In this document: one piece after another, positions 1 to 6,603 of the stretch | Position numbering within the stretch: the stretch's first letter is position 1 | Layout of the letters: every line of letters starts with the position of its first letter | Assembly: GCA_030425785.1 (NCBI GenBank) | Contig: JAUHYJ010000114.1 | Coordinates: 1 to 9,162, forward strand | DNA from: Acidimicrobiia bacterium | Lineage (GTDB): Bacteria; Actinomycetota; Acidimicrobiia; Acidimicrobiales; Ilumatobacteraceae | Direction of reading: 5' to 3' | DNA length: 9,162 bases | Notes under the pieces: generated by a model | Told to the model about the DNA's origin: nothing | Seen by the model: the letters and a program-made list of their open reading frames with translations, nothing else | Databases searched by the model: none | Made by a program: the position numbers and the translations under genes

Positions 1-963
1 GGTATCGACAACATCTGGGTCTTTGCACAGGAGGCCAACGGCGCGCCGAGCACGGCGACGCTCGAACTGCTCACCAAGGCCCGCTCGCTCGGCGGCAACG
101 TCTCGGCGTTCGTCGTCGGTGACGGCTCCGCCATCGCGGGCGCGCTCGGCGAGTACGGCGCCGCGAAGGTCTACTCGACCGGTGCGCTCGACGGCTCGCT
201 GCCCGGCGCAGCCGGCGCGTCGGCGATGCAGGCCGTGATCGAGGGCGGCGACTCGCCGGACCTGATCATGTTCCCGCAGAACTACGAGGGTCGTGACATC
301 GTCAGCCGCCTGTCGGTCAAGCTCGACAAGACGGTTCTCACGAACAACGTGAACATCGACGTCGACGGCGACACGGTCAAGGTCACGACGCCGGTGTTCG
401 GCGGCGAGACGATGGTCACCACGTCGTTCACCGGTGCGGGCCCCTACCTCGCAGCATTCCGTCCGAAGTCGTTCGAGCCCGCTGCCGGTGATGCCGGTGC
501 GGGCGAGGTCGTCTCGGCGCCGGTGCCCGACCTGGGTGCCACCGGTGGCGCGAAGGTCGTCGCCGTCCACGTCGAGGAGTCGACCGGTCCGAAGCTCGAC
601 GAGGCGGCCGTGGTCGTCTCCGGCGGGCGTGGCCTCGGCGAGGCCGACAAGTTCGAGATGATCAACCAGCTCGCCAAGATCCTCGGTGGCGCCCCCGGCG
701 CTTCGCGTGCGATCGTCGACGCCGGCTGGGTGCCGTACTCGATGCAGGTCGGCCAGACCGGCAAGGTCGTCAAGCCGAACGTCTACATCGCAGCGGGCAT
801 CTCCGGTGCGACGCAGCACATGGTCGGCATGAAGGGCTCGAAGCACATCATCGCCATCAACAAGGACGCGGAGGCGCCGATCTTCGGCGTGGCCGACCTC
901 GGCATCGTGGGCGACGTCCACAAGGTGATGCCGAAGCTGATCGAAGCGCTCCAGAGCCGCTGA
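1..963 (+). CDS. etfA: Electron transfer flavoprotein subunit alpha (5' partial)
   Basis: Open from the first base in frame 1 to a TGA; 320 residues are visible. The family is about 315-325 residues long, so only a few N-terminal residues are missing. EtfA pairs with EtfB and, through its FAD, carries electrons from acyl-CoA and other dehydrogenases to ETF-quinone oxidoreductase. The C-terminal FAD domain is textbook: GGRG at visible residues 208-211, SRAIVDAGW from 235, QVGQTGK at 249-255, GISGATQH at 266-273, INKD at 286-289 and ADLGIVGD at 298-305. The N-terminal half (IWVFAQ..., then PQNYEGRDI) fits the EtfA/FixB alpha-beta domain that contacts EtfB. An internal ATG at 226 gives a 245-residue frame but would cut off this conserved domain, so it is not the start. 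etfB is expected just to the left (inference). A hairpin follows the stop. Confidence 0.96.
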   Translation, partial: GIDNIWVFAQEANGAPSTATLELLTKARSLGGNVSAFVVGDGSAIAGALGEYGAAKVYSTGALDGSLPGAAGASAMQAVIEGGDSPDLIMFPQNYEGRDIVSRLSVKLDKTVLTNNVNIDVDGDTVKVTTPVFGGETMVTTSFTGAGPYLAAFRPKSFEPAAGDAGAGEVVSAPVPDLGATGGAKVVAVHVEESTGPKLDEAAVVVSGGRGLGEADKFEMINQLAKILGGAPGASRAIVDAGWVPYSMQVGQTGKVVKPNVYIAAGISGATQHMVGMKGSKHIIAINKDAEAPIFGVADLGIVGDVHKVMPKLIEALQSR

Positions 964-977
964 TACCCCTCGCATCG

Positions 978-1018
978 ACGGCCCGGTCCTCTCACTGCGG
1001 TGTCTGGGGCCGGGCCGT
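978..1018. terminator. Hairpin between convergent etfA and WYL gene
   Basis: A 9-bp perfect stem, ACGGCCCGG (978-986) against CCGGGCCGT (1010-1018), extends through wobble and GC pairs (987-990 with 1006-1009). The loop holds a smaller CAC/GTG stem closed on a UGCG tetraloop (996-999), which fits the stable UNCG class. It lies in the 63-base gap between two convergent stops and could act in both directions. There is no T-tract on either side, which is common for high-GC actinobacterial terminators but leaves the call inferred. Confidence 0.6.
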
Positions 1019-1026
1019 TGCGCGTC

Positions 1027-1716
1027 TCAGACGCGGCGCCCGGGGCGCGGCACCCAGCCGATCATCTCGTCCAGGTCGTGCGGCTCGGCGGCGCGGCGTG
1101 TGAGACGGGCCTCGCCGATGCGGTCGAGCAGGAACATCCGGGCGTCCGCGCGCAGGTGACACCAGCCGATCAGCGCCCAGTGGTCGACATCGAGGTACAG
1201 CCCGACCGGATCGACGTCGCGGCGGGTCGACACCCCGTTGCGGTCGGTGTAGCCGATGCGCACGACCCGCTGCTGCCGGACGGCGTCCTCGATCGTCGAG
1301 CGCACGCGCGGTCGCGCCCGGGCCGGCGGCGCTGCCAGACGGAACCGGCCGCGCAGCGTCTCGGTCGCGACCCGGCCGCCCTCGTCGAGGGCACCGAGGA
1401 TCTTCTCGATGGCCGATCGCCCGGCGCTCGCGAACGGGGCGTCGGGCGACAGGTGGGCGGCGACGACCAGCGCGGTCGCCTCGGCCGGCGTGAGTGAGAT
1501 CGGCCGGGTCGGCCCGGCGGCGATCAGCCCGGTCCCGCCTCGGCGACCTCGATCGCCGTACAGCGGGACGCCGGCGAGCCGCAGGGTGTCGAGATCGCGC
1601 TCGATCGTCCGCCGGCTCACACCGAAGCGGTCGGCGAGCTCGCGCGCCGGCACCGTGGCCGGTGATCGCCGGCGGAGCTCTTCGGTGATCGCATGGAGTC
1701 GTTCGATCCGCTGCAC
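1027..1716 (-). CDS. HTH-WYL transcriptional regulator (YafY/PafC-like)
   Basis: 229 residues from a GTG at 1716. Residues about 5-57 form a DeoR/HTH_11-type winged helix, with recognition helix region [19 protein letters not shown] at 34-52. The WYL domain follows at about 135-205: RIGYTDRNG near 153, then DHWALIGWC at 178-186. The signature triplet here reads W-A-L (180-182), a normal variant. WYL domains usually sense a ligand, in some cases single-stranded nucleic acid or a small molecule, and control local or stress genes. The length fits a compact single-WYL regulator. The gene is divergent from the VOC gene, with 71 bases between the start codons, so that gene is the obvious candidate target (inference). 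No Shine-Dalgarno site precedes the GTG; GACGAT lies 6 bases upstream. No ATG start exists in the nearby upstream frame. Confidence 0.9.
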   Translation of the reverse strand: MQRIERLHAITEELRRRSPATVPARELADRFGVSRRTIERDLDTLRLAGVPLYGDRGRRGGTGLIAAGPTRPISLTPAEATALVVAAHLSPDAPFASAGRSAIEKILGALDEGGRVATETLRGRFRLAAPPARARPRVRSTIEDAVRQQRVVRIGYTDRNGVSTRRDVDPVGLYLDVDHWALIGWCHLRADARMFLLDRIGEARLTRRAAEPHDLDEMIGWVPRPGRRV

Positions 1717-1722
1717 CCGCTC

Positions 1723-1728
1723 ATCGTC
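1723..1728 (-). promoter_or_regulatory. Weak -10-like box before WYL gene
   Basis: GACGAT read on the minus strand, 6 bases before the GTG at 1716. It keeps the A and final T of TANNNT but has G in first place. It is reported because it falls at the same position as better boxes at other gene starts here. Weak on its own. Confidence 0.2.
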
Positions 1729-1748
1729 GCGCAGTCGGCATGAATATC

Positions 1749-1764
1749 CGACAACACCATGTCG
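1749..1764. promoter_or_regulatory. Inverted repeat CGACA-N6-TGTCG, candidate operator
   Basis: Perfect 5-base arms (1749-1753 and 1760-1764) around the 6-base spacer ACACCA, inside the 71-base gap between the WYL regulator and the VOC gene. Position and symmetry suit a dimeric HTH regulator acting on both genes. Arms this short can arise by chance, so the operator role is inference. Confidence 0.3.
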
Positions 1765-1775
1765 CAGTCGTCCGT

Positions 1776-1781
1776 CAGAGT
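1776..1781 (+). promoter_or_regulatory. -10-like box before VOC gene
   Basis: CAGAGT, 6 bases before the ATG at 1788. It matches TANNNT except for the first base, and the spacing would put transcription start at the ATG. The AGAG inside it could instead be a poor ribosome-binding site. Confidence 0.3.
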
Positions 1782-1787
1782 GATCGC

Positions 1788-2141
1788 ATGTACCTCGGAC
1801 TCCGCAGCCTCATCCACGAGACGAACGACCTGGCGGCCACGACGCAGTGGATCACCGCCGTGGTCGGCGTCGCGCCGTACTTCGAGGAGCCGTCCTACGT
1901 CGGCTTCGACCTCGGCGGCGACGAGTTGGGTCTGCTGCCCGTCACCGGCGAGCCGGAGCCGCCGCGCGGCTACTGGGGCGTCGACGACCTGGGCGCCGAG
2001 CTGGCCCGGCTGGAGGAGGCCGGCGCCACGCGCCTGCACGACCCCGAGGACGTCGGCGGCGGCATCTCGATGGTGACGGTGCGGACGCCGCACGGCTTCG
2101 ATCTGGGCCTGATCGAGTACCCGGCACCCCCGGTCGCCTGA
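1788..2141 (+). CDS. VOC-superfamily (glyoxalase/dioxygenase-fold) protein
   Basis: 117 residues from the ATG at 1788, the normal size for one pair of beta-alpha-beta-beta-beta modules. The N-terminus (MYLGLRSLIHETNDLAAT) is the usual first strand and helix of VOC proteins. The second module is seen in YWGVDDLGAELARLEEAGA (62-80) and the closing strand in GFDLGLIEY (103-111). H10 and E110 sit where metal ligands often lie in this fold, but the set is not clear enough to name an enzyme; isomerase, bleomycin-resistance-like binding and non-enzymatic roles all stay open. An in-frame ATG at 1740 would add 16 residues that do not look like the family, so it was not chosen. Divergent from the WYL regulator and followed by a 130-base gap holding a hairpin and a promoter-like box. 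Confidence 0.87.
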   Translation: MYLGLRSLIHETNDLAATTQWITAVVGVAPYFEEPSYVGFDLGGDELGLLPVTGEPEPPRGYWGVDDLGAELARLEEAGATRLHDPEDVGGGISMVTVRTPHGFDLGLIEYPAPPVA

Positions 2142-2179
2142 CCGAACCGGCGTCGGCGGCGCCCGTTCGCCCCGTGCCG

Positions 2180-2199
2180 TCGCGCCCGCGAAGGCGCGA
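2180..2199 (+). terminator. GC hairpin after VOC gene
   Basis: TCGCGCC (2180-2186) pairs with GGCGCGA (2193-2199), a 7-bp stem on a CGCGAA loop, 38 bases past the VOC stop and upstream of the MFS promoter box. No T-tract follows. It suggests the two co-directional genes are separate transcription units. Confidence 0.35.
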
Positions 2200-2257
2200 G
2201 CGCCGGGACCCGAGTGGCCCGACGGAAACGCGCCACCGTCGCTCCGGCGGCGATGGC

Positions 2258-2263
2258 TAGCGT
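2258..2263 (+). promoter_or_regulatory. -10 box before MFS gene, leaderless geometry
   Basis: TAGCGT matches actinobacterial TANNNT and ends 8 bases before the GTG at 2272, so transcription would begin at or next to the start codon. No purine-rich ribosome-binding site lies between them. This supports the GTG start. No clear -35 is visible. Confidence 0.45.
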
Positions 2264-2271
2264 CGTTCGCC

Positions 2272-3516
2272 GTGTCATCGCTCGTCGACGCCATCGCTCC
2301 GCCGCGCCTCGGCACGCGCTTCCGGTGGCTGATGGCGTCGTCGTGGTCGAGCAACGCGGCCGACGGGATGGCGTTCGCGGCCGGGCCGCTCCTGGTCGCG
2401 TCGCAGTCGACCGAGCCGTTGCTGGTGGCGCTGGCGTCGATCCTGTCCCAGCTGCCGTGGATGCTCTTCGGTCTGCACGCCGGCGTCGTCGCCGACCGGC
2501 TCGACCGCCGCCGGTTGATGGTGGTGATGAACCTCGCCCGGGTGGCCGTGGTCGGGGTGCTGGTCGCCGCCATCGCCACCGACGCGGTCGGCATCACCAT
2601 CGTGCTCGTCACGATGTTCGTGCTCGGCACCGCCGAGGTGTTCGCCGACACGACCGGCGGGACGCTCCTGCCGATGCTGGTCGATCACGACGACCTGGGG
2701 ATCGCGAACGCGCGGCTCCGGTTCGGCCACATCACGCTGAACCGACTCGTCGTCCCGCCGGTCGGTGCGTTGCTGTTCGCCGCCGGGATGGCGATCCCGT
2801 TCGTCGCCCAGGGGGTGCTGCTCGCGCTCGCCGCCGTGCTCGTGACCCGGATCGGGGCGACGCCGCGGGCTCGCGATGTCGTCGAAACGACGGCACGTCA
2901 GGACATCGTCGAGGGACTGCGGTGGGTGTGGCAGCACCCCGCCATGCGCCTCCTGGTGATCACGATCCTGGCGTTCAACATCACCTTCGGCGCGACCTAC
3001 TCGATCATGGTGCTGTACGCGAGCGAGCGGCTCGGGCTCGATGCGGCGGGGTTCGGCCTGTTCGCGACGTTCGGGGCCGCCGGCGGGATCGCCGGCACGA
3101 TCCTGTACGGACGCGTCGAGCGACGCCTGCGCGCCTCGGGCATCATGCGCGTCGGCCTCCTCATCGAGACCGTCACCCACCTGATCCTCGCCGTCACGAC
3201 CACCCCGGTGATCGCCTTCGCGACGCTGTTCGTGTTCGGCGGTCACGAGGCGATGTGGGGGACGACGGCGTCGACGGTGCGCCAGCGGGCCGTACCGAAC
3301 GAGTTGCAGGGACGCGTCGCCGCCGTCTACGGGGTGGCGGTGCTCGGCAGCCTCGTGATCGGCTCGGCGCTGGGTGGTGTGATCGCCAGCGTGTGGGGGA
3401 TCACGGCACCGTTCTGGTTCGGCTTCGCGGGGTCGCTGCTGATCGTGGTCCGGATGTGGCGCGACTTCGGTGTCCTCACCGATGACGGCCGGCTGGCGGA
3501 CCCGGTTCCGGCGTGA
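2272..3516 (+). CDS. MFS efflux transporter (MFS_3 / EntS-like)
   Basis: 414 residues from a GTG at 2272, a standard length for a 12-helix major facilitator. The loop between helices 2 and 3 carries motif A, GVVADRLDRRR (71-81). Hydrophobic stretches alternate with short loops through both halves (for example 35-60, 91-124, 160-193, 225-250, 263-280, 292-325, 350-393). The second half has RQRAVPNELQGRV (337-349), typical of the enterobactin-exporter/MFS_3 branch. The domains are joined by a basic and polar loop at about 194-222. These proteins act in the inner membrane, usually as proton-coupled exporters of siderophores, drugs or macrolide-like compounds; the substrate cannot be read from sequence. 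A leaderless-type box supports this start. The gene converges on the unknown gene at 3574-4566, with 57 bases between stops. Confidence 0.92.
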   Translation: MSSLVDAIAPPRLGTRFRWLMASSWSSNAADGMAFAAGPLLVASQSTEPLLVALASILSQLPWMLFGLHAGVVADRLDRRRLMVVMNLARVAVVGVLVAAIATDAVGITIVLVTMFVLGTAEVFADTTGGTLLPMLVDHDDLGIANARLRFGHITLNRLVVPPVGALLFAAGMAIPFVAQGVLLALAAVLVTRIGATPRARDVVETTARQDIVEGLRWVWQHPAMRLLVITILAFNITFGATYSIMVLYASERLGLDAAGFGLFATFGAAGGIAGTILYGRVERRLRASGIMRVGLLIETVTHLILAVTTTPVIAFATLFVFGGHEAMWGTTASTVRQRAVPNELQGRVAAVYGVAVLGSLVIGSALGGVIASVWGITAPFWFGFAGSLLIVVRMWRDFGVLTDDGRLADPVPA

Positions 3517-3530
3517 CGGCGGTCGCCGTC
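3515..3530. terminator. Small hairpin at MFS stop, convergent gap
   Basis: GACGGC (3515-3520) pairs with GCCGTC (3525-3530) over a GGTC loop, overlapping the MFS stop codon. A second 5-bp pair, GTCCG (3547-3551) with CGGAC (3567-3571), follows in the same 57-base convergent gap. Both are short and lack T-tracts, so termination here is only suggested. Confidence 0.3.
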
Positions 3531-3573
3531 CGCCCGGTCGAAGCGTGTCCGGGTCGATCGTCTCGTCGGACGA

Positions 3574-4566
3574 TCACGTCCGGTCGGCGGCGTTGATCGC
3601 CCAGGCGACGCCGTCGGCCTCGTCGACGACGAGCAGCTGGAGCCGCCAGCCGCCCTCGGGTTCGTGGGCGTCCCAGCGGTACCACCGCAGATCGGCAAGC
3701 AGCTCGGTGATCTCGTCGGCCGACGGCGGCCAATCGTCGTGCAGGTCGCCGAGCGCGCCGAGCAGCCACCATGCCGAGAACCGGCCGATGGCCATGCCAC
3801 GCCGGCGGCCGTGAGCGCCGCCGGACGCGCCCGCCCACGCGACCCAGGCGATCGCCTCGGTGGCCGGGATCTCCGCGATCCGGGCCGCGTGCACGCCGAG
3901 TGCCCCGAGCGCGTCGAGATGGGTGCCTTCGACGCAGACGACCTCGGCCCGGCCGGTCGAACTCGCCGTCCAGGCCTCGACGAGTTGGCGGACGGCGAGC
4001 TCGGTCGTGTCGTCGTCGACGACCTCGCCGTCGTGGGTGGCGGTCACCTCGGCCATGTCGCCGGACCGGTCGGGCTCGGGGTGCTCGCCGCCGACATCGC
4101 CGTAGATCGAGACCGGGTACCGGGGTTCCCAGGGTTGGCGGGCCGCCGGGATGTCGATCACGGGCGGGAAGTCGTCGAGGTGGGACGGGTCGATGTGCTC
4201 GCCGCGGATGGCGCGCTCGTGGGCGACGAAGGTTGCGACCGGCACCGGAGACAGGTGCGGCGCCAGCTCGGACCAGGTGTGGTGCACGGCCGCGACCTCG
4301 GACAGCGGGCCGATGGTGAACCGCCCGGCCTCGCCGTCGAGCACGGTTGCCGCCCACTCCGGCGGCGCGAGCAGAGCCAGGCGGTACTCGGACAGGGTGG
4401 CTGCGGGCCACAGTTGCCGGCCGGTCTCGCGCGTGGCGGCCACGCAGCGATCGCGGACGCGCAGGAGCCCGGCCCAGTCGCGATCGGAACAGCGGTCGTC
4501 GATCAGTCGGACGAGCCCGTCGAGATCGACGGCGTGGATCAGCCGGTCGAGCATCTCGTCCTGCAC
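3574..4566 (-). CDS. Uncharacterised acidic, Trp-rich protein, 330 residues
   Basis: I do not recognise the family. The frame is real: 330 residues with the strong GC3 bias of the neighbours, and the competing plus-strand frames have arginine- and proline-rich shadow composition. There is no signal peptide and no convincing membrane helix, so it is probably cytoplasmic. Residues 1-110 look helical (LIHAVDLDGLVRLIDDRC near 9-26, then DWAGLLRVRDRCVAATRE at 30-47). A proline- and acid-rich central part (about 125-190) looks flexible. The C-terminal third is unusual, with W241, W244, W266, W267, W279, W295, W298, W307 and W322, a glycine/arginine patch (GASGGAHGRRRG, 246-257) and a final strand-like RLQLLVVDEADGVAWAI (308-324). 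The GTG at 4566 is chosen because CACACT lies 6 bases upstream; an ATG at residue 5 is an alternative. It stands alone, transcribed away from the MFS gene's direction. Confidence 0.78.
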   Translation of the reverse strand: MQDEMLDRLIHAVDLDGLVRLIDDRCSDRDWAGLLRVRDRCVAATRETGRQLWPAATLSEYRLALLAPPEWAATVLDGEAGRFTIGPLSEVAAVHHTWSELAPHLSPVPVATFVAHERAIRGEHIDPSHLDDFPPVIDIPAARQPWEPRYPVSIYGDVGGEHPEPDRSGDMAEVTATHDGEVVDDDTTELAVRQLVEAWTASSTGRAEVVCVEGTHLDALGALGVHAARIAEIPATEAIAWVAWAGASGGAHGRRRGMAIGRFSAWWLLGALGDLHDDWPPSADEITELLADLRWYRWDAHEPEGGWRLQLLVVDEADGVAWAINAADRT

Positions 4567-4572
4567 CCGCCA

Positions 4573-4578
4573 AGTGTG
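4573..4578 (-). promoter_or_regulatory. -10-like box before unknown gene
   Basis: CACACT read on the minus strand, 6 bases before the GTG at 4566, in the 71-base gap after the kinase-like gene. It fits TANNNT except for the first base, and no ribosome-binding site is present. It suggests the unknown gene has its own promoter and is not merely a readthrough member of the upstream operon. Confidence 0.3.
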
Positions 4579-4637
4579 ACACGGGTGAGCCCGGCGCCCC
4601 CAGCTCCCCGGTGCTCACGCGGAGCCCGGTCGCCGGT

Positions 4638-5381
4638 TCAGACGAGCGGCCAGGGGTAGCTGCGGTACGAGGCGGGCTCGTCGGGCAGCACGCGTTCCAT
4701 GACGAGCGCACCCGCGCGCCGCTGGACGGCGGCGACCTCCTCGGCGTCGAGCAGTTCGGCCAGCTCGGCGGGCACGCGCTCGCACAGCGGTGCGACGCGG
4801 GCGAGCAGTTCGTCGTCGATCGGGTCGCCGGCGAACTCCCAGATCACCGTGCGCACCTTGTAGTCGGCGGCGAAGCACAGTCCGTTGTCGATGGCCCACA
4901 CCCGATCGGGTCGGTCGTCGCGCGCCGGCTCGTACAGGCAGTGACCCGACTTGCGGTCGGTGTTGTTCCCGATCACGTCGAGCACGGCGAGCTCAGCCAG
5001 CCGAGGGTGGAGGTGCGCGTGCTGCTCGTACACCGTGAAGTAGTGCTCGCTGTGATCGGCGTCGACGAACCACTGGAACGAGCCCTCGCCGAGCGGGCCG
5101 TCGTGGCGGATCACCGTCGGGGGGACCAGCCCGAGACCGAGCAGTTCGGAGAGGAGGTACATCGCTCGCTCGCGCCGGTGGAGGCCGGGCTCGAAGTCCC
5201 AGAGCGGACGCTCACCGCGCACCGGCTTGTAGATCGCCTGCTGCTCGACCGGCCGGCCGTCGACGTCGGCTCGCAGCGTCGCGAGGAACGTGGCGTTCGA
5301 GCTCCACGGCATCCGACCCTCGAGCTCGACGTCGGCGCTCGAGAGGAACGCGATCGGGTCGGTCAGTTCATCCGGGGACAT
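4638..5381 (-). CDS. SCO1664-family PI3/4-kinase-like protein
   Basis: 247 residues, third gene of the trio. The family is actinobacterial and distantly related to phosphatidylinositol 3/4-kinases. The kinase-like core is visible: YKPVRGERPLWDF (51-63) holds the candidate ATP lysine K52; LDVIGNNTDRKSGH (134-147) resembles the catalytic loop with D135, N140 and D142; AIDNG (163-167) gives a candidate metal aspartate, D165. No lipid-binding or membrane region is present, so a soluble phosphotransferase on a protein or small molecule is more likely than a lipid kinase (inference). The ATG at 5381 lies 19 bases inside the DUF3090 gene. It keeps the conserved N-terminal segment (VELEGR ahead of SSNATFLATL), which the next ATG (residue 24) would lose. 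No Shine-Dalgarno site is visible, so translation probably depends on coupling to the gene above. The family usually has 245-270 residues. Confidence 0.88.
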   Translation of the reverse strand: MSPDELTDPIAFLSSADVELEGRMPWSSNATFLATLRADVDGRPVEQQAIYKPVRGERPLWDFEPGLHRRERAMYLLSELLGLGLVPPTVIRHDGPLGEGSFQWFVDADHSEHYFTVYEQHAHLHPRLAELAVLDVIGNNTDRKSGHCLYEPARDDRPDRVWAIDNGLCFAADYKVRTVIWEFAGDPIDDELLARVAPLCERVPAELAELLDAEEVAAVQRRAGALVMERVLPDEPASYRSYPWPLV

Positions 5382-5881
5382 GGATGCCCGTCGGGGTCGA
5401 TCGGGTGGCCGCACCAGCGACAGTCGGGCCGACCGGCGGCGACGACCTGCTCGGCGCGTTCGCAGAACGACGCGGCCTGGCCGCGGGTCACGTAGAGCCG
5501 GATGTGGCCGTCGCCGGTGTCGTCGTCGGGCTCGATCACGTCGTCGTCCTCGTCGTCGTCGAGACGGAACTCCTCGAGCTGCACCACCAAGCGATCGGTC
5601 GAGCGGTCGTACCCCAGCCCGATCGGTCCGAGGACGAACACCTGCTCGACCGGTTCGACGAGATCGAGCGCGCCGGCCACCGGTCGATCGTCGGGCGGCG
5701 GGAGGTCGTTCAGCACCTTGCGGAGATGCGCTGCGATCGCACTGACCTGTTGCTTCTCGCACTTGACCGCCACGCGCCGTCGGCCGTGCCGGGCCTGGAG
5801 GAAGAACACCCGCGAGCCGGGCTGGCCGATGGCGCCGGTCGTGAACGCGTCGACGTCCTCGAACTCGAAGAACACGCTCAT
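5363..5881 (-). CDS. DUF3090 family protein with C-terminal CxxC...HxC
   Basis: 172 residues, middle gene of the trio. DUF3090 proteins are actinobacterial, of unknown function, and nearly always next to the phosphatase and kinase-like genes. The body (1-105) reads as alternating strands (SRVFFLQARHG at 23-33; VFVLGPIGLGYD at 81-92). An aspartate-rich linker runs from 108 to 124. The C-terminus ends in CRWCGHPIDPDGHPCPR (154-170), where C154, C157, H166 and C168 could bind zinc. The ATG at 5881 overlaps the phosphatase stop as ATGA, and AAGGAG stands 11 bases upstream, the only strong Shine-Dalgarno site found in the window. Its 3' end overlaps the kinase-like gene by 19 bases. A scaffold or regulator of the two enzymes is a guess from context. 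Confidence 0.9.
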   Translation of the reverse strand: MSVFFEFEDVDAFTTGAIGQPGSRVFFLQARHGRRRVAVKCEKQQVSAIAAHLRKVLNDLPPPDDRPVAGALDLVEPVEQVFVLGPIGLGYDRSTDRLVVQLEEFRLDDDEDDDVIEPDDDTGDGHIRLYVTRGQAASFCERAEQVVAAGRPDCRWCGHPIDPDGHPCPRMN

Positions 5882-6576
5882 GACGGGGTCAGCTCCTTCA
5901 GCGAGCCGCCGGTCGAGTTCACCGCCAGGACGATCGGGCCGTCGGTCGCGTAGGCCACCACGCTGATCGAGCAGGTCGAGATGACGATCCGCTGGAACAG
6001 GTCGATGTGTGTGCCCATCGCCTGGGCCATCGCGGCCTTGATCGGGTCGGCGTGGCTGACGCACACGATCGTGCCGCCGGGGTGCTGCTTGCAGAGCCGA
6101 TCGACGGTGCCGGTGATGCGCGCCTGCATCTCGGTGAAGCTCTCGCCGTTCGGGAATCGGAACTGCGACGGCGCCTTCTGCACGGTGCGCCACTCGGGCA
6201 GCTTGAACAGGTCCTTCAGTTCGGCGCCGGTCCAGTCGCCGAAGTCGCACTCGAGCAGGCCGCGCTCGACCTTCGGACGCATGCCGAGCGCACGGCCGAT
6301 CGGCTTCGCGGTCTCGCGGGTCCGTTCGAGCGGCGAGCAGTAGAGCGCGTCGACCGTGGTCAGCTCGGCGATGCGTTCCGCGGCCCGCTCGGCCTGGCGG
6401 ACGCCCTCGTCGGCGAGGTGGAGGCCCGGCGCGCGGCCGGGCAGCGAGCGACCGGTCGTCGGTGTCTGGCCGTGGCGCACGAACAGCACGGTGGTCGGCT
6501 TCGGCTGCTTCGCTGCGGCACGTTTCCGCGCTGCCGTCTTCGATGCGGCCGACTTCGGGGACGTCTTTCGTGCCAT
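5878..6576 (-). CDS. Histidine phosphatase, MSMEG_4193 (phosphomutase-like) family
   Basis: 232 residues, first gene of the trio. The phosphoglycerate-mutase-like fold is clear: LFVRHGQT (31-38) with nucleophile H35 and R34, ERTRET (84-89) with phosphate-binding R87, E109 as likely general acid in LLECDFGDW, and SHADPIK (174-180) with H175. Members are annotated as probable phosphomutases, but phosphatase activity is equally plausible; the substrate is unknown. In mycobacteria I recall the equivalent run as Rv2135c-Rv2134c-Rv2133c. The N-terminal 27 residues are an added lysine/alanine/arginine-rich tail that the family core does not need. The ATG at 6576 is supported by TAGGTT 9 bases upstream, and there is no other good start before TTVLFVRHG. 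The stop overlaps the next start as ATGA. Confidence 0.93.
   Translation of the reverse strand: MARKTSPKSAASKTAARKRAAAKQPKPTTVLFVRHGQTPTTGRSLPGRAPGLHLADEGVRQAERAAERIAELTTVDALYCSPLERTRETAKPIGRALGMRPKVERGLLECDFGDWTGAELKDLFKLPEWRTVQKAPSQFRFPNGESFTEMQARITGTVDRLCKQHPGGTIVCVSHADPIKAAMAQAMGTHIDLFQRIVISTCSISVVAYATDGPIVLAVNSTGGSLKELTPS
5893..5898 (-). promoter_or_regulatory. Shine-Dalgarno AAGGAG for DUF3090 gene
   Basis: AAGGAG on the minus strand, 11 bases before the ATG at 5881 and inside the phosphatase gene. It fixes the DUF3090 start. It contrasts with the heads of transcription units in this window, which have no such site. Confidence 0.65.
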
Positions 6577-6585
6577 GCACCCGTC

Positions 6586-6591
6586 AACCTA
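6586..6591 (-). promoter_or_regulatory. -10 box of the phosphatase-DUF3090-kinase operon
   Basis: TAGGTT on the minus strand, 9 bases before the ATG at 6576. It matches TANNNT and gives a leaderless or near-leaderless transcript. It shares the TA at 6590-6591 with the box facing the other way. No -35 is evident. Confidence 0.45.
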
Positions 6592-6595
6592 CTGT
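6590..6595 (+). promoter_or_regulatory. -10 box of the uracil-DNA glycosylase gene
   Basis: TACTGT, 8 bases before the GTG at 6604. It is a TANNNT match with the same spacing as the box before the MFS gene. It overlaps the oppositely directed box by the TA at 6590-6591, so one polymerase should block the other. Confidence 0.45.
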
Positions 6596-6603
6596 CGATC
6601 GGC

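Noticed and set aside
1740..1787. Upstream ATG at 1740 as start of the VOC protein
   Set aside because: It adds 16 residues unlike the family and would place the CGACA/TGTCG repeat inside the gene. The ATG at 1788 begins the usual first strand.
2275..3246. Minus-strand open frame (323 residues) opposite the MFS gene
   Set aside because: Charged, His/Asp/Arg-rich antisense shadow of a membrane protein gene. The plus frame has transporter motifs.
3476..4711. Long minus-strand open frame (411 residues) over the unknown gene
   Set aside because: Composition is arginine- and proline-rich with no fold-like pattern. The neighbouring frame at 3574-4566 has balanced composition and a promoter-like box.
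4347..5495. Long plus-strand open frame (382 residues) over the kinase-like gene
   Set aside because: Arg-, Gly- and Pro-rich shadow of GC-biased codons. The minus strand carries the recognisable kinase-like and DUF3090 proteins.
5518..5570. TCGTCG-rich run as a tandem repeat or regulatory element
   Set aside because: It is explained by Asp codons of the DUF3090 linker read on the minus strand. The units are imperfect.
6007..6603. Upstream extension of the uracil-DNA glycosylase frame
   Set aside because: This stretch is antisense to the phosphatase gene and has shadow composition. Family sequence starts after the GTG at 6604.
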